A stretch of DNA of 45,505 bases from Clostridia bacterium (GCA_017523615.1 JAFWWK010000134.1:1-45505), one strand, 5' to 3'. Counted from the stretch's first letter, positions 7,791 to 16,454 are shown. The notes: generated by a model not told the origin, from the sequence alone. Translations and numbers: made by a program.

Positions 7791-7827
7791 AAAAAATATC
7801 CGCCGGCAAGTCCAATTGCCAGCGGAT
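7791..7827 (-). terminator. Terminator of the superoxide reductase gene
   Basis: A 12-bp stem with one mismatch (7798-7809 with 7816-7827), 6-nt loop. On the minus strand it is followed by ATATTTTTT (T run at 7796-7791). It sits 23 bp after the stop codon. Confidence 0.8.
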
Positions 7828-7849
7828 CATGTTTGTTTGGCGAATATTA

Positions 7850-8224
7850 TCAGATCTCAGCCTGCCAGAGTCCATGCAGGTTGCAAAAAGCAAGGGCGGA
7901 AACCGCTTCATCGCCTTCGGTCAGGGCAAATACGGCTTTCGGGGCATCGCCGGGCTTCAGGGCTTTGCGCTGACGGCCTTCCTTTGTCTCAAGAACGATC
8001 CATTCGATAAAATGTTCCTGGGTCATCGGATGCGCAGCCGAGCCAACTTCCACAGTCACCTTAAGGCCTTCGGCTTTGATCACCGGCACATGCTTTTCCT
8101 TTGCTCCGTCGCTGGTACCGGGGACCATTTCTTTCATCGGTTCGCCGCAGCATTTGGTGGGACAGGCGCTGGATCTGATGATCGCGGCGATCTTGCCGCA
8201 GCCTTCGCAATAATAAAATTTCAT
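7850..8224 (-). CDS. Desulfoferrodoxin-type superoxide reductase
   Basis: A 124-residue two-iron superoxide reductase, reducing superoxide to peroxide in the cytoplasm using rubredoxin-like donors. The N-terminal desulforedoxin domain has Cys6, Cys9, Cys25 and Cys26 for the FeCys4 centre I. The C-terminal domain has the centre II ligands His45, His65, His71, Cys114 and His117 (CNLHGLW). Length and ligand spacing match the family. This points to a strict anaerobe with oxidative defence. The ATG at 8224 follows AAAGGAG by 8 bases. It has its own promoter overlapping the end of the upstream GH112 gene, and its own terminator, so it need not be co-expressed with the sugar operon. Confidence 0.93.
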   Translation of the reverse strand: MKFYYCEGCGKIAAIIRSSACPTKCCGEPMKEMVPGTSDGAKEKHVPVIKAEGLKVTVEVGSAAHPMTQEHFIEWIVLETKEGRQRKALKPGDAPKAVFALTEGDEAVSALAFCNLHGLWQAEI

Positions 8225-8305
8225 TTTCTCGTCTCCTTTCATTCCGCGCCCATCAGGCGCAGGTTTTCCCGATCGGCAGATCCGTTGGCACGGACTGGAA
8301 CCGGT

Positions 8306-8335
8306 ATTATAACCCAGCCTCTGAAGACAAATCAA
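8306..8335 (-). promoter_or_regulatory. Promoter of the superoxide reductase gene, overlapping the GH112 stop
   Basis: On the minus strand TTGATT (8335-8330), an 18-bp spacer, and TATAAT (8311-8306). The -10 contains the TAA stop of the GH112 gene. Confidence 0.65.
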
Positions 8336-10460
8336 GCGTTTTCATTCCGCTTCCTTCAAGCGCGACGGCATACGTTTTTCCTCCGAAAGCCACGTGCGCG
8401 GTAAGGGGATCGGGAGAGGAATTGACCACCGCAAGGATGTTTTCACCGGGATAATAAGCGCATTCCGTCCGCGGATCGTCCGTCTGGGGGAGATTCAGCG
8501 TCCTGCCGTTTGTGATGAGCCTGTCCAGCAGGGCGGTATTTGCAGGGCTATAGGAATAGCCAGCCAGATAAACGCCCATGCCCTTGCCGAATGGATGGCA
8601 GGTGATCACAGGTCTGCCATCCTCCTGCCACAGGATCTGCACTTCGGGATCGACGATCCTCACCGGAACGGTTTTGCCGAGGCCCTTTTCATCCGGACGG
8701 ATACCGGGTATTTCGGTCAACGGCACGTCGAAAGAGCCGTGACAGGAATAAGCCGCGTCGTCCCTGTCGACACCCAGCACATTGGCCAGGCGGAAGGATC
8801 GGAACCCATCCGGTGCGCAGGAGGGCTCGGCAATACCTATCACTGTCCCGCCCCGGAGCGCAAAGGCACTGACACTTTCAAGGATCTTTCCATCGCGCCA
8901 TGCATCTCCTCCGGACCACGCGGTGCCTTCCCATCCGCAGTTGATCAGAACGTCGATACCTTCCGGCACTCCTTCCCTGATGTCCTCAAACGAGAGGAAA
9001 CGGACATCATGGGGGAGACCGGACAAACTCTCGATGATATGGATCAGGGGATGCATATAGGTTTCGTGGAAATGACCGGATAATGTCCAGGAGCGAAGGC
9101 TGCCCCACGAGGTCACGATGCCGATCCCAATGCCGGAGCCCATGGGCTTCCCGGTATCGTGCAGCGCGGATATCTGCCGGAATTCGCAGAGGATCCGGTC
9201 CATAGCTTCGGTAAAATCGGGGTAGTCCGGCACCAGATGCAAATAACCTCCCAGGCCTGTGCGGTCGATCTTCTGCCGAAGCATCGCGCGGCGAACACGT
9301 ACCCAGTATTCCAGGGCGTCCCTGCCGGGTTTGCCGCCGGGGGAGAAGGTGGGAGCGCCGCCCAGGCCCACCGGGAACAGGTACGGATGAAAGCGGATCT
9401 CATGGGTCCTGGCCGGAACTCCGGCGCAAAGGCGCACCTCAAAGCCGGAAAAGACACATTTGATGATGCCGTCAAAGCCCATTTCCTCAAAATGTCCGTT
9501 CCATGGCTCCAGGCCGACCCAGCTGTCGTCATAGAATACATAGGCTTCCTTGCCGTATGCGTGGGTCATGTCGGTGAGGCTCCGCCCCAGTTTCCTGACG
9601 AAACGGCCCACAAAAGCCATCCAGTCTTTTTTGTGTTCCGTCGGAGGGACATGGGTGGCGTTGTATTTCCCCTTCCGGACAAAGTCCTCGGCAGTCAGGG
9701 CATAACCGTATTCCTTTTCAAAGTCTTTCAGGGCGGCGGGGCTGACGGTAAAATCATAGCTGGCCCAGTCAGTAAAAAGGTTGCGGTTCATCTCTGACGA
9801 ACCCCAGATCCACGTAAAATTGTAAAACAGTGAAGTGAACCGGACCACGTTGGTATCCGGATGCGCTTCCAGCCATTTTTTCATCCAGTCCATCAGGTAT
9901 TCCCGGGCCTGGAGGAGATAGGGGTCAAGCACCATCAGATGCTCCTTATCCCAATGGTTGGTCACATGATTGTACATCGAGATCTCTTCCCAGATACGCC
10001 AGGCAAGGAAGGAGACCGTATATTCTCGGAAGGGCACGGAAGGGAAAGCGACTTTCCCATCGGCATAAGACACCTTGTCCCTGTCCACCCTGATGTTCGC
10101 CGTGCGGTCCCACACTTCAAGGTACGCGAGAGCTTCCGGACTTTCGTTCACCTGAAACTGCTCTGAAAAGAAGCCGTCCATCAGGCCGATCTGTGTCCGA
10201 TCGGAAGAAGCTGTCACGGGAGGAGTGGAAAGAAACGACTGCTGCCTGCATTCCGGATGCTCTCGAAGGAAAGGATTGTGTTCCCGGATGGGGCAGAGAG
10301 TGGAATAGATCCTGTATCCCGAAGAAACGATCTCCGGGCTCAGCCTGGTGCCGTCGCTGTCACGGATCACATCGGCGTCCCAGCGCTTGGCCAGGTCCAG
10401 GGTCAGCTGCTCACATCCGCTCTCACCGGGAAGGGTAAAATGTCCTGTGCAAATCTTCAT
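8307..10460 (-). CDS. GH112 beta-galactoside phosphorylase (galacto-N-biose or galactosyl-rhamnose type)
   Basis: A 717-residue cytoplasmic inverting phosphorylase of family GH112, releasing alpha-galactose 1-phosphate from a beta-galactosyl disaccharide. The length and the EAYVFYDDSWVGLEPW segment (Asp311/Asp312, where the family's catalytic acid lies) are diagnostic. The TIM-barrel is followed by a Rossmann-like trimerisation domain (DVLINCGWEGTAWSGG) and a C-terminal beta domain. GH112 enzymes act on Gal-beta-1,3-HexNAc or Gal-beta-1,4-L-rhamnose. The GH105 gene directly upstream (3-bp gap) favours the rhamnose type, because galactose on O-4 of rhamnose is the side-chain linkage of rhamnogalacturonan-I. 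That choice is inference. It is the last sugar gene of the lpl operon. Confidence 0.88.
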   Translation of the reverse strand: MKICTGHFTLPGESGCEQLTLDLAKRWDADVIRDSDGTRLSPEIVSSGYRIYSTLCPIREHNPFLREHPECRQQSFLSTPPVTASSDRTQIGLMDGFFSEQFQVNESPEALAYLEVWDRTANIRVDRDKVSYADGKVAFPSVPFREYTVSFLAWRIWEEISMYNHVTNHWDKEHLMVLDPYLLQAREYLMDWMKKWLEAHPDTNVVRFTSLFYNFTWIWGSSEMNRNLFTDWASYDFTVSPAALKDFEKEYGYALTAEDFVRKGKYNATHVPPTEHKKDWMAFVGRFVRKLGRSLTDMTHAYGKEAYVFYDDSWVGLEPWNGHFEEMGFDGIIKCVFSGFEVRLCAGVPARTHEIRFHPYLFPVGLGGAPTFSPGGKPGRDALEYWVRVRRAMLRQKIDRTGLGGYLHLVPDYPDFTEAMDRILCEFRQISALHDTGKPMGSGIGIGIVTSWGSLRSWTLSGHFHETYMHPLIHIIESLSGLPHDVRFLSFEDIREGVPEGIDVLINCGWEGTAWSGGDAWRDGKILESVSAFALRGGTVIGIAEPSCAPDGFRSFRLANVLGVDRDDAAYSCHGSFDVPLTEIPGIRPDEKGLGKTVPVRIVDPEVQILWQEDGRPVITCHPFGKGMGVYLAGYSYSPANTALLDRLITNGRTLNLPQTDDPRTECAYYPGENILAVVNSSPDPLTAHVAFGGKTYAVALEGSGMKTLDLSSEAGL

Positions 10461-10463
10461 ACG

Positions 10464-11492
10464 TCATTCACCGGCTTTCAGCGCTTCCGCAAGGAAACAG
10501 AGTGCCAGTCCCTGGCCCCAGCCCTGAGTCCAGCGTCTTGAAATATTGCGGTACCCGTCCAGATCACGCATGACAGCGGTGCCGCCGGACACATTCAATA
10601 CCCTGCCGTCAGGCGTGATGTTTTCAAGGATCCCTTTCAGGGAAAGGGCGGCGTATTTGGTGTGGAGAGGATTTCCGCCCTCCAGCATGGCAGCGGCGAT
10701 ACCGCAGCTTGCGGACATTTCCTCATAGCTTTCCGGATCGTTCACGATGGTATGCCACAACCCGTTTTCGGTCTGCAGCGTTTTCAGGGCGCTCAGCTGC
10801 TCCCGAAGGGAGCCCTGCACATCCATGAATTCCGGGTACAGGTATGCTTCAGGCAGGACCCGGTGCACCATGCTCATGGTATAAGCCGCCCAAGCGTTGG
10901 CCCTGGCCCAGTAAAAGCCGGACATATGGTCCCCGGTCAGGTTGTTCCAGCCGTGGTACCAGAGGCCGGTGGATGGATCCTGCAGAAAATCGATGTGCCT
11001 CGCATACTGGTGAAGGGCGTCGTTGACCATATCCCGGTCCTTCAGAAGCACACCCAGGCGCAGGAGGAAGAAGCCTGCCATCATCAGCGTATCCGCCCAT
11101 GCCTGCTCCGGAAAGTCGTTATTGACAGACACAGTGTGCTGCAGGACATGGTCCGAAAAGCGCAGGGCATCGTTCGTAAGGTACGCTGCTTTTGATTTGG
11201 CGATTTCAAGGTATTTTTCCTCGCCGGTATGCTGGTAAAGCGAGATCAGGCAGTGCCCCATGGCGCAGGTATTCACTGTCCAATGTGGAAGGCCCAGGGA
11301 GATCAGCTCGTCCACCTTGGCCTGAAGCATCCTGAACCACTCGTCATTCCCGGCACATTCCGCCGCAAAGGCGATGCCGTGGTAAGCTACTCCGCAGGGC
11401 CAGTCCCAGGTAAGGTCCATCTGCAGTGTCTTTTTGACAACGCTGTCCATTATCTCAAGGACCTGTCCGCGGTCGATATCCAATCTGATCAT
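10464..11492 (-). CDS. GH105 unsaturated rhamnogalacturonyl hydrolase
   Basis: A 342-residue (alpha/alpha)6-barrel hydrolase of the GH105/YteR-YesR family, cytoplasmic. It hydrates the double bond left by a polysaccharide lyase and so frees unsaturated uronate from rhamnose or another sugar. The catalytic Asp134 is in AWADTLMMAGFFLLRLG, matching the general acid of YteR. Aromatic barrel residues WYHGWNN and FYWARANAW line the pocket, and the C-terminal WTQGWGQGLALCFLAEAL helix is typical. The start is set by AAAGGAG just after the T-tract of an internal terminator. It lies between the solute-binding protein and GH112, in a transport-plus-enzyme operon for pectin fragments. Confidence 0.88.
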   Translation of the reverse strand: MIRLDIDRGQVLEIMDSVVKKTLQMDLTWDWPCGVAYHGIAFAAECAGNDEWFRMLQAKVDELISLGLPHWTVNTCAMGHCLISLYQHTGEEKYLEIAKSKAAYLTNDALRFSDHVLQHTVSVNNDFPEQAWADTLMMAGFFLLRLGVLLKDRDMVNDALHQYARHIDFLQDPSTGLWYHGWNNLTGDHMSGFYWARANAWAAYTMSMVHRVLPEAYLYPEFMDVQGSLREQLSALKTLQTENGLWHTIVNDPESYEEMSASCGIAAAMLEGGNPLHTKYAALSLKGILENITPDGRVLNVSGGTAVMRDLDGYRNISRRWTQGWGQGLALCFLAEALKAGE

Positions 11493-11506
11493 GCGCTGTC
11501 TCCTTT

Positions 11507-11536
11507 AAAAAACCGCGCAGGGCTTGCGCCCTGCGC
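11507..11536 (-). terminator. Intra-operon terminator between the solute-binding protein and GH105 genes
   Basis: A 9-bp perfect stem GCGCAGGGC/GCCCTGCGC (11515-11523 with 11528-11536) with a 4-nt loop and a T6 tract on the minus strand (11512-11507). The GH105 ribosome binding site follows the tract directly. Partial read-through would make far more binding protein than enzyme. Confidence 0.85.
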
Positions 11537-11566
11537 AGTTGGGATAGGTTCACTCGTTCTGTAAGC

Positions 11567-13213
11567 TTATTCCGCGGGAACAACTTCCACGGCGGTCAGG
11601 TTCAGGGGATGCGTGGAGTTGCCAGCCTCCCAGGCGGCGGCGCGCTCGTCGATGATCTCCTGATAACCGGCTTCCAGGTATTCCTGCGCATACTGGGCAT
11701 ACAGCGCTTCGAATTCCTCAGGCTTGCACATGGTCAGGGCGTCGCGGTATTCCTTGTACTTGTTGGTCAGCACAGTCTGGTACTCGCTCTCGGCTTCCAT
11801 GCTGACGGAGAAGAGGGTGTTGGCGATGGCCCAGCCGGAATCACGGACAGCGACCTTGTCATAATACCATTTGATGATGTCCTGGGTGAAGTCCTGGGGC
11901 AGGTCATGGGGCAGGTTGTTGGCGATCACGTCTTCGATGGTGCCGGCCTGGCGCGCTTCGATGGTGATGCACCAGTAGTCCTTGTTGTTGTTGAAGCCCA
12001 TCTTGTAATCGCCGTTGTAGTTGCTGTCGCTCACGGGCAGACCGTTCTCGTCATAGTTGAAGTTCGCGCCTTCGACGCCCCACTGGAAAGCAAACAGGTT
12101 GTCTTCCTGGGTCAGCCATTCCATGTACATCCAGGCAGCCTTCATCTGGTCCGGGGTGGCGTCCTTGGAGAAGCCGATCATCATGCCGAAGGGATTGTCG
12201 GTGCGGTAGCCGGGAGTGGTGCCGCCCTCGGCGTCGATGGTGCCGACCACGGGAGCGATCGCCAGCTTGGCGCCGGGGTTCGCCTCGTAGAAGGCGGTCA
12301 GCCAGGGCATGTCAGCGGAAATGTAGCCGCCGTAGGAATAGGTGAGGCCGTTGATGAAATTGGTCTTTTCATCTTCGCCGTTGGTCAGGTAATATTCGGG
12401 GTTGGTGATGCCGGCATTGTAATCAGCGTTGGCCTGCTGAAGCAGGATCTTGTTGGGCGCCCAGCCCAGGGAAGGAATGTTGTAGTCGCCGTACATGGCC
12501 CACTCCTTCTCGTCCAGGGGCCAGGTGCGGAACTTGTAGTTCTGGTCGGAACCGACGCCGGTGATCATCGTGCCTCCGCCGGGATGTTCGGCAATGCCGG
12601 CTTCCATGATCTTCGTCATGGCATCCAGGTATTCGGCACGGGTGACAGGCACATGGTCATACCCGACGGCTTCCAGCCAGTCCATGCGGACGAAGTTCTG
12701 GAAGGTATAGGTGGTGTCGTAGTAGGGACGGTAAGCGGCCACAAAATAGGTATCGCCGTTGATCTGGGTGAAGGTCAGCTGGTTGTTTGCGACCATCCTG
12801 CCGTAGTAAGTGGGGGCGACAGCAGCGAAGTCTTCCATGTTGAAGGTGGTAAGATAGCCATCGGAAGCCCACTGGGTGACCTTGGGATAGTCATATTCCA
12901 TCAGGACGGTGGGCAGATCGTCCGCCGCGGCCAGCATGGAATACTTGGTCATTACGTCGGTGCGGGGAATGGCGACATAATTCACGGTGATGTTGTACTT
13001 GTCGCCGAAGTTCTCCTGGATCCACTTGGTCCAGTAGTTGTTCTCCACGTCGGGCACGCCGGCCTGGCCGCGATCATACACGGGAATGGTGATGGACACA
13101 TTCTCCGCGAAGGGCTCCCAGGCGGGAGCCGCCGCTTCTTCAGCCACGGCAGGCACCGCCGCGGGCAGCATCATGGCTGTCAGGGCAAGAGCAAGCGCTT
13201 TCTTGGTCTGCAT
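11567..13213 (-). CDS. Lpl/Ytc-type extracellular sugar-binding protein
   Basis: A 548-residue exported solute-binding protein of the large family-1 type (LplA/YtcQ), the receptor of a CUT1 oligosaccharide ABC importer. Residues 1-24 form a signal peptide (ALALALTAMMLPAAVPAVA). Unusually for a Gram-positive binding protein there is no lipobox cysteine, so cleavage by signal peptidase I after AVA is predicted and the anchoring is unclear. The mature part has the FGDKYNITVNYVAI start and the WLTQEDNLFAFQWGVEG segment seen in this family. It sits directly behind its two permease genes and before GH105/GH112, so a pectin-derived oligosaccharide is the likely ligand. A strong internal terminator follows it. 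Confidence 0.9.
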   Translation of the reverse strand: MQTKKALALALTAMMLPAAVPAVAEEAAAPAWEPFAENVSITIPVYDRGQAGVPDVENNYWTKWIQENFGDKYNITVNYVAIPRTDVMTKYSMLAAADDLPTVLMEYDYPKVTQWASDGYLTTFNMEDFAAVAPTYYGRMVANNQLTFTQINGDTYFVAAYRPYYDTTYTFQNFVRMDWLEAVGYDHVPVTRAEYLDAMTKIMEAGIAEHPGGGTMITGVGSDQNYKFRTWPLDEKEWAMYGDYNIPSLGWAPNKILLQQANADYNAGITNPEYYLTNGEDEKTNFINGLTYSYGGYISADMPWLTAFYEANPGAKLAIAPVVGTIDAEGGTTPGYRTDNPFGMMIGFSKDATPDQMKAAWMYMEWLTQEDNLFAFQWGVEGANFNYDENGLPVSDSNYNGDYKMGFNNNKDYWCITIEARQAGTIEDVIANNLPHDLPQDFTQDIIKWYYDKVAVRDSGWAIANTLFSVSMEAESEYQTVLTNKYKEYRDALTMCKPEEFEALYAQYAQEYLEAGYQEIIDERAAAWEAGNSTHPLNLTAVEVVPAE

Positions 13214-13277
13214 AGAATAGCCTCCTTTTTAATTCTATGGTTGACGCCGCCGCGATCAGACGGCGATCTCCATCGCG

Positions 13278-14198
13278 TTATCCCTTCACGGCGCCGATCA
13301 TGACGCCCTTGACGAAGTATTTCTGCAGGAAGGGGTAGATACAGATGATCGGAAGGGTCGCGAACATGATGCACGCGGCCTGCAGCACCTCCGGGGTGCT
13401 GGTCACCTCGATGGCCTCGGACAGCGTGGCCGTCTGCGCTTCGGAAGCGGACGCCACCAGCTGGTACAGTTTGTACTGGATCATCTTCAGCCCTTCAAGG
13501 GTGGTGTAGTATTTGTTGTCGGCATAGGCGTTCCAGCGGCCCACCGCGTAGAAAAGGGAAAGGGTGGCGATAATGGGCTTGGAAAGGGGCAGGACGATTT
13601 TGAAAAGGATCTGGAAATTCGTCGCGCCATCCAGGAAAGCCGCTTCCTCCAGGCTGTCGGGGATGGAGGACTGGAAAAAGCTCTTCATGATCAGCATGTT
13701 ATACGCACTGTAGATCAGGGGAAGGATCAGGACCCACATGTTGTTGTACAGACCCAAGTTTTTATACAGAAGGAACGTGGGGATCAGGCCTGCGCTGAAG
13801 TACATCGGGAACATCAGGATGAAGGTGAAAAATGTCCTGCCTTTCAGGCGCTTCTTGGACAGGGGATACGCCGCACAGGTGCAGACGATCATGCCAAGCA
13901 GCGTAAAGATGGCCACCACCATTACGCTGAAGCCGAAGGAACGCACCATGCTGCCGTCCTGGAAAATGGACTTGTAGGCTTCAAAATTGATGCCCTTTGG
14001 CCACAGGACAACGGATTTCTGCATGACCGCCGTATTGCTGGAAATGGATTTTGCAGCCAGGTGGATAAAGGGGAGGATACAGGTGAGGGAGAGGACGGTC
14101 AGGATGAAGATGATCAGGAAATCGATCACAGTGAATTTTTTTACGGCATGGGAACCGTCGGACACGGTGTCAAATTCTCTTTCTTTATTTTTTGCCAT
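13278..14198 (-). CDS. CUT1 sugar ABC transporter permease, LplC/YtcP type
   Basis: A 306-residue inner permease subunit with about six membrane segments. The cytoplasmic EAA loop (SLEEAAFLDGATNFQILFKIVLP) contacts the ATPase. The first hydrophobic segment begins near residue 25 after a polar MAKNKE leader. The ATG at 14198 follows AGGGGG about 8 bases upstream; the open frame extends further 5' but lies inside the preceding permease gene. It overlaps nothing and is 13 bp behind the partner permease. No ATPase gene is present in the cluster; as in other Lpl systems, a shared MsmX-type ATPase encoded elsewhere probably powers it. Confidence 0.9.
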   Translation of the reverse strand: MAKNKEREFDTVSDGSHAVKKFTVIDFLIIFILTVLSLTCILPFIHLAAKSISSNTAVMQKSVVLWPKGINFEAYKSIFQDGSMVRSFGFSVMVVAIFTLLGMIVCTCAAYPLSKKRLKGRTFFTFILMFPMYFSAGLIPTFLLYKNLGLYNNMWVLILPLIYSAYNMLIMKSFFQSSIPDSLEEAAFLDGATNFQILFKIVLPLSKPIIATLSLFYAVGRWNAYADNKYYTTLEGLKMIQYKLYQLVASASEAQTATLSEAIEVTSTPEVLQAACIMFATLPIICIYPFLQKYFVKGVMIGAVKG

Positions 14199-14211
14199 GT
14201 TCCGCACCCCC

Positions 14212-15186
14212 TTACAGAAGCCCGTCTTCGCCAAGGGCTTTGGCAAAGCGGTCGCTGAGGACCACCAGGAGCAGGCCGACAAGGGACTGGAAGAGTCCCA
14301 CCGCAGTCGCCATCGAAAACTTGGAATTGGCAAGGCCCTTTTCGTAGATGTAAATGGCCAGCTGGTACTGGAAATCCTTGACCTGCGTGTTTCCGAAAAC
14401 ATCCAGACGCTCGTAGTTTGACCCCATGATCTTGCCCAGGTTCATGATCAGGAGGATCACGATGGTGCCGCGGATCCCGGGAAGGGTGATGTGCCAGATC
14501 CGCTGCCAGCGGTTGGCGCCGTCGATCATGGCCGCCTCATACAGTTCGCCCGATATCCCGGTGATGGCCGCCAGGTAGATGATGGTGCCCCAGCCCATGC
14601 CCTGCCAAACGCCAATGAGCAGGTATGTGGCGGCCCAATGCCATTTTTCCGTCAGGAAGGGGATGCCGCTGTCGATCCATCCCCAGTTCATCATCAGGAT
14701 GTTGACGATGCCGGTGGTGGGTTTGAACAGCTGGTAGGCGACCGCGCCGATGATGACCCAGGAAAGGAAATGGGGGAGATACAGTACAGTCTGCGTCACC
14801 TTTTTGAAGCGGGGGAAACGCAGTTCATTGAGCATCAGGGCCAGGATGATGGGCATCGGGAAGGAAACGGCCAGATCCAGCAGGTTGAAGATCAGCGAGT
14901 TTTTCAGGGCGCGGATAAAATCCCTGTCCTTGAAGATCTTTTCAAAGGTCTGCCAGCCCACCCATTTGCTGCCTGCGTAGCCCTTGGCCGGCTTGTAGTC
15001 CATAAAGACCATCCGCAGACCGGGATACGCCGCGTAATTAAAGATGACGACCAGCGCGACGGGGATCAAAAGAAGAAGGTACAAATGCCAGTCCCGGCTC
15101 AGGGCCTTTTTCCATTCGTGCAGTTCGCGTTCCATCCGCGACTGCGTTTTTGCCGGCCCATTGATGGTTTTAGACGACTGAATCAT
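14212..15186 (-). CDS. CUT1 sugar ABC transporter permease, LplB type
   Basis: A 324-residue permease with about six membrane segments, first gene of the operon. It has the EAA loop LYEAAMIDGANRWQRIWHITLPGI and the LplB-style N-terminus (YLLLLIPVALVVIFNYAAYPGLRMVFMDYKP). The start at 15186 (MIQSSKT) is chosen for GGAGG 6 bases upstream; an in-frame ATG 12 codons earlier lacks a site. It forms the heterodimeric channel with the next gene product. Confidence 0.9.
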   Translation of the reverse strand: MIQSSKTINGPAKTQSRMERELHEWKKALSRDWHLYLLLLIPVALVVIFNYAAYPGLRMVFMDYKPAKGYAGSKWVGWQTFEKIFKDRDFIRALKNSLIFNLLDLAVSFPMPIILALMLNELRFPRFKKVTQTVLYLPHFLSWVIIGAVAYQLFKPTTGIVNILMMNWGWIDSGIPFLTEKWHWAATYLLIGVWQGMGWGTIIYLAAITGISGELYEAAMIDGANRWQRIWHITLPGIRGTIVILLIMNLGKIMGSNYERLDVFGNTQVKDFQYQLAIYIYEKGLANSKFSMATAVGLFQSLVGLLLVVLSDRFAKALGEDGLL

Positions 15187-15262
15187 AGAATCCCTCCAGT
15201 GCAAATGCTCCGCAAAAAACACGCCACACTGTACGAACGGCTTTAATTGGACCTTTTTTTAC

Positions 15263-15292
15263 ATTATACTCCGTTGTATCTCTAAAAAACAA
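15263..15292 (-). promoter_or_regulatory. Promoter of the lpl-GH105-GH112 operon
   Basis: On the minus strand TTGTTT (15292-15287), an 18-bp spacer and a perfect TATAAT (15268-15263), about 75 bp before the first gene. The -35 is weak, which fits an activator-dependent operon. Confidence 0.5.
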
Positions 15293-15414
15293 ACGATATA
15301 TGATCGTATTCTTCCCATTTTCAATCATTCTGGATCAGAATAACGATAACCCTTGTTTCTTTGTTCCTTTCCTTCCATAAAGCCTTCGGGTACTGTACAC
15401 GCTTGATCATGGCA

Positions 15415-15423
15415 TGGTATAAT
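15415..15423 (+). promoter_or_regulatory. Extended -10 promoter of the aldo/keto reductase
   Basis: TGGTATAAT, an extended -10 with a perfect TATAAT at 15418-15423. No good -35 is visible at 16-18 bp. Confidence 0.45.
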
Positions 15424-15481
15424 CATTATGAACAAACCGTTTACTTACATGCTCGGATACAGCTTTTAAACGGAGAAAACT

Positions 15482-16435
15482 ATGCTGACACACCGTCTGA
15501 ATGGCAGGGATGTAAGCGCGATCGGCCTGGGCACCGCGCATTACGGAGGCCTGATCCAAAAAAGCCTGGCATTCGACCAGATGGACGCCTACGTTGCAGC
15601 AGGGGGCAATCTGATCGACACGGCGAGGGTCTATGGCGATTTTGTTACCCCTAAGACAGGGGAAAGCGAAAAGATTGTCGGGCAGTGGATGGAGGAAAGG
15701 GGAAACAGGAAGAAGATATTCCTTTACACCAAGGGCGGCCATCCGCCGTTTGACTGCATGTCCAGGTCCCGGCTGAGCCCCCGGGAGATCAGCAGCGATC
15801 TGCATGAAAGCCTGGCGGACCTGAGATGCAATCATATTGACGTATATTTTCTCCATCGGGATGATGAAAGCAGGCCGGTGGAGGAGATCGTCGATACCCT
15901 TGAGGGCTTCGTCGCGGAAGGACTGATCAGGATGTATGGGGTCTCCAACTGGAAAACGGAAAGGATCCTTGAGGCAAACCGCTACGCCGGCTCCCGCGGG
16001 TACCATGGGATCGGTGCAAACCAGCCCCAGTTCTCTTTGATGAAGCCCAACTCCCTCGGCGATCCGACCCTTGTCAGGATGGACCGGGCCATGCACGATA
16101 TGCATTGCCGTCTTTCCATGCCGTGCTTCTGCTTTTCAAGCCAGGCGGAGGGTATCCTGTCCAAGAAGCTGTCCGGCATGCCCGTCAGAGGGGATCTGGA
16201 AAGCAAATATGCTTCGGAGGCCAACAGCGCCATCCTTGAAAAAATAAAGGCTTTGGCTGCGAAAGGGGTTCTGGACGCCGATGAAGCTTCCGTGGCGTTT
16301 TTGACCTGTCAGCCCTTCCCGTGCTTTGCACTGTGCGGCTCGTTTGGTCTGGACCGCATCCGCACCTGGGGTCGCCTTGGAAACGCCGGGCTGCCGGATG
16401 GGCTTGTCGATGAGCTAAACTCGCTTACGCTTTGA
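15482..16435 (+). CDS. Aldo/keto reductase
   Basis: A 317-residue NAD(P)H-dependent oxidoreductase with a TIM barrel of the AKR superfamily, cytoplasmic. The catalytic tetrad is complete: Asp46 and Tyr51 (LIDTARVYG), Lys84 (LYTKGG) and His125 (YFLHRDD). The cofactor-side GVSNW motif is present near residue 155. It resembles the YdjG/general sugar-ketone reductases often found in carbohydrate clusters; the substrate is not determinable. GGAG lies 8 bases before the ATG. It is divergent from the lpl operon, with about 295 bp between the start codons holding both promoters, and is followed by a perfect 16-bp hairpin. Confidence 0.88.
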   Translation: MLTHRLNGRDVSAIGLGTAHYGGLIQKSLAFDQMDAYVAAGGNLIDTARVYGDFVTPKTGESEKIVGQWMEERGNRKKIFLYTKGGHPPFDCMSRSRLSPREISSDLHESLADLRCNHIDVYFLHRDDESRPVEEIVDTLEGFVAEGLIRMYGVSNWKTERILEANRYAGSRGYHGIGANQPQFSLMKPNSLGDPTLVRMDRAMHDMHCRLSMPCFCFSSQAEGILSKKLSGMPVRGDLESKYASEANSAILEKIKALAAKGVLDADEASVAFLTCQPFPCFALCGSFGLDRIRTWGRLGNAGLPDGLVDELNSLTL

Positions 16436-16454
16436 AAGCAGGGGATAAACCATA

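Noticed and set aside
11609-13303. A 564-codon open frame on the plus strand opposite the sugar-binding protein
   Set aside because: It is composed of Gly/Val/His-rich shadow sequence with no recognisable motif, while the minus strand has a signal peptide and family features.
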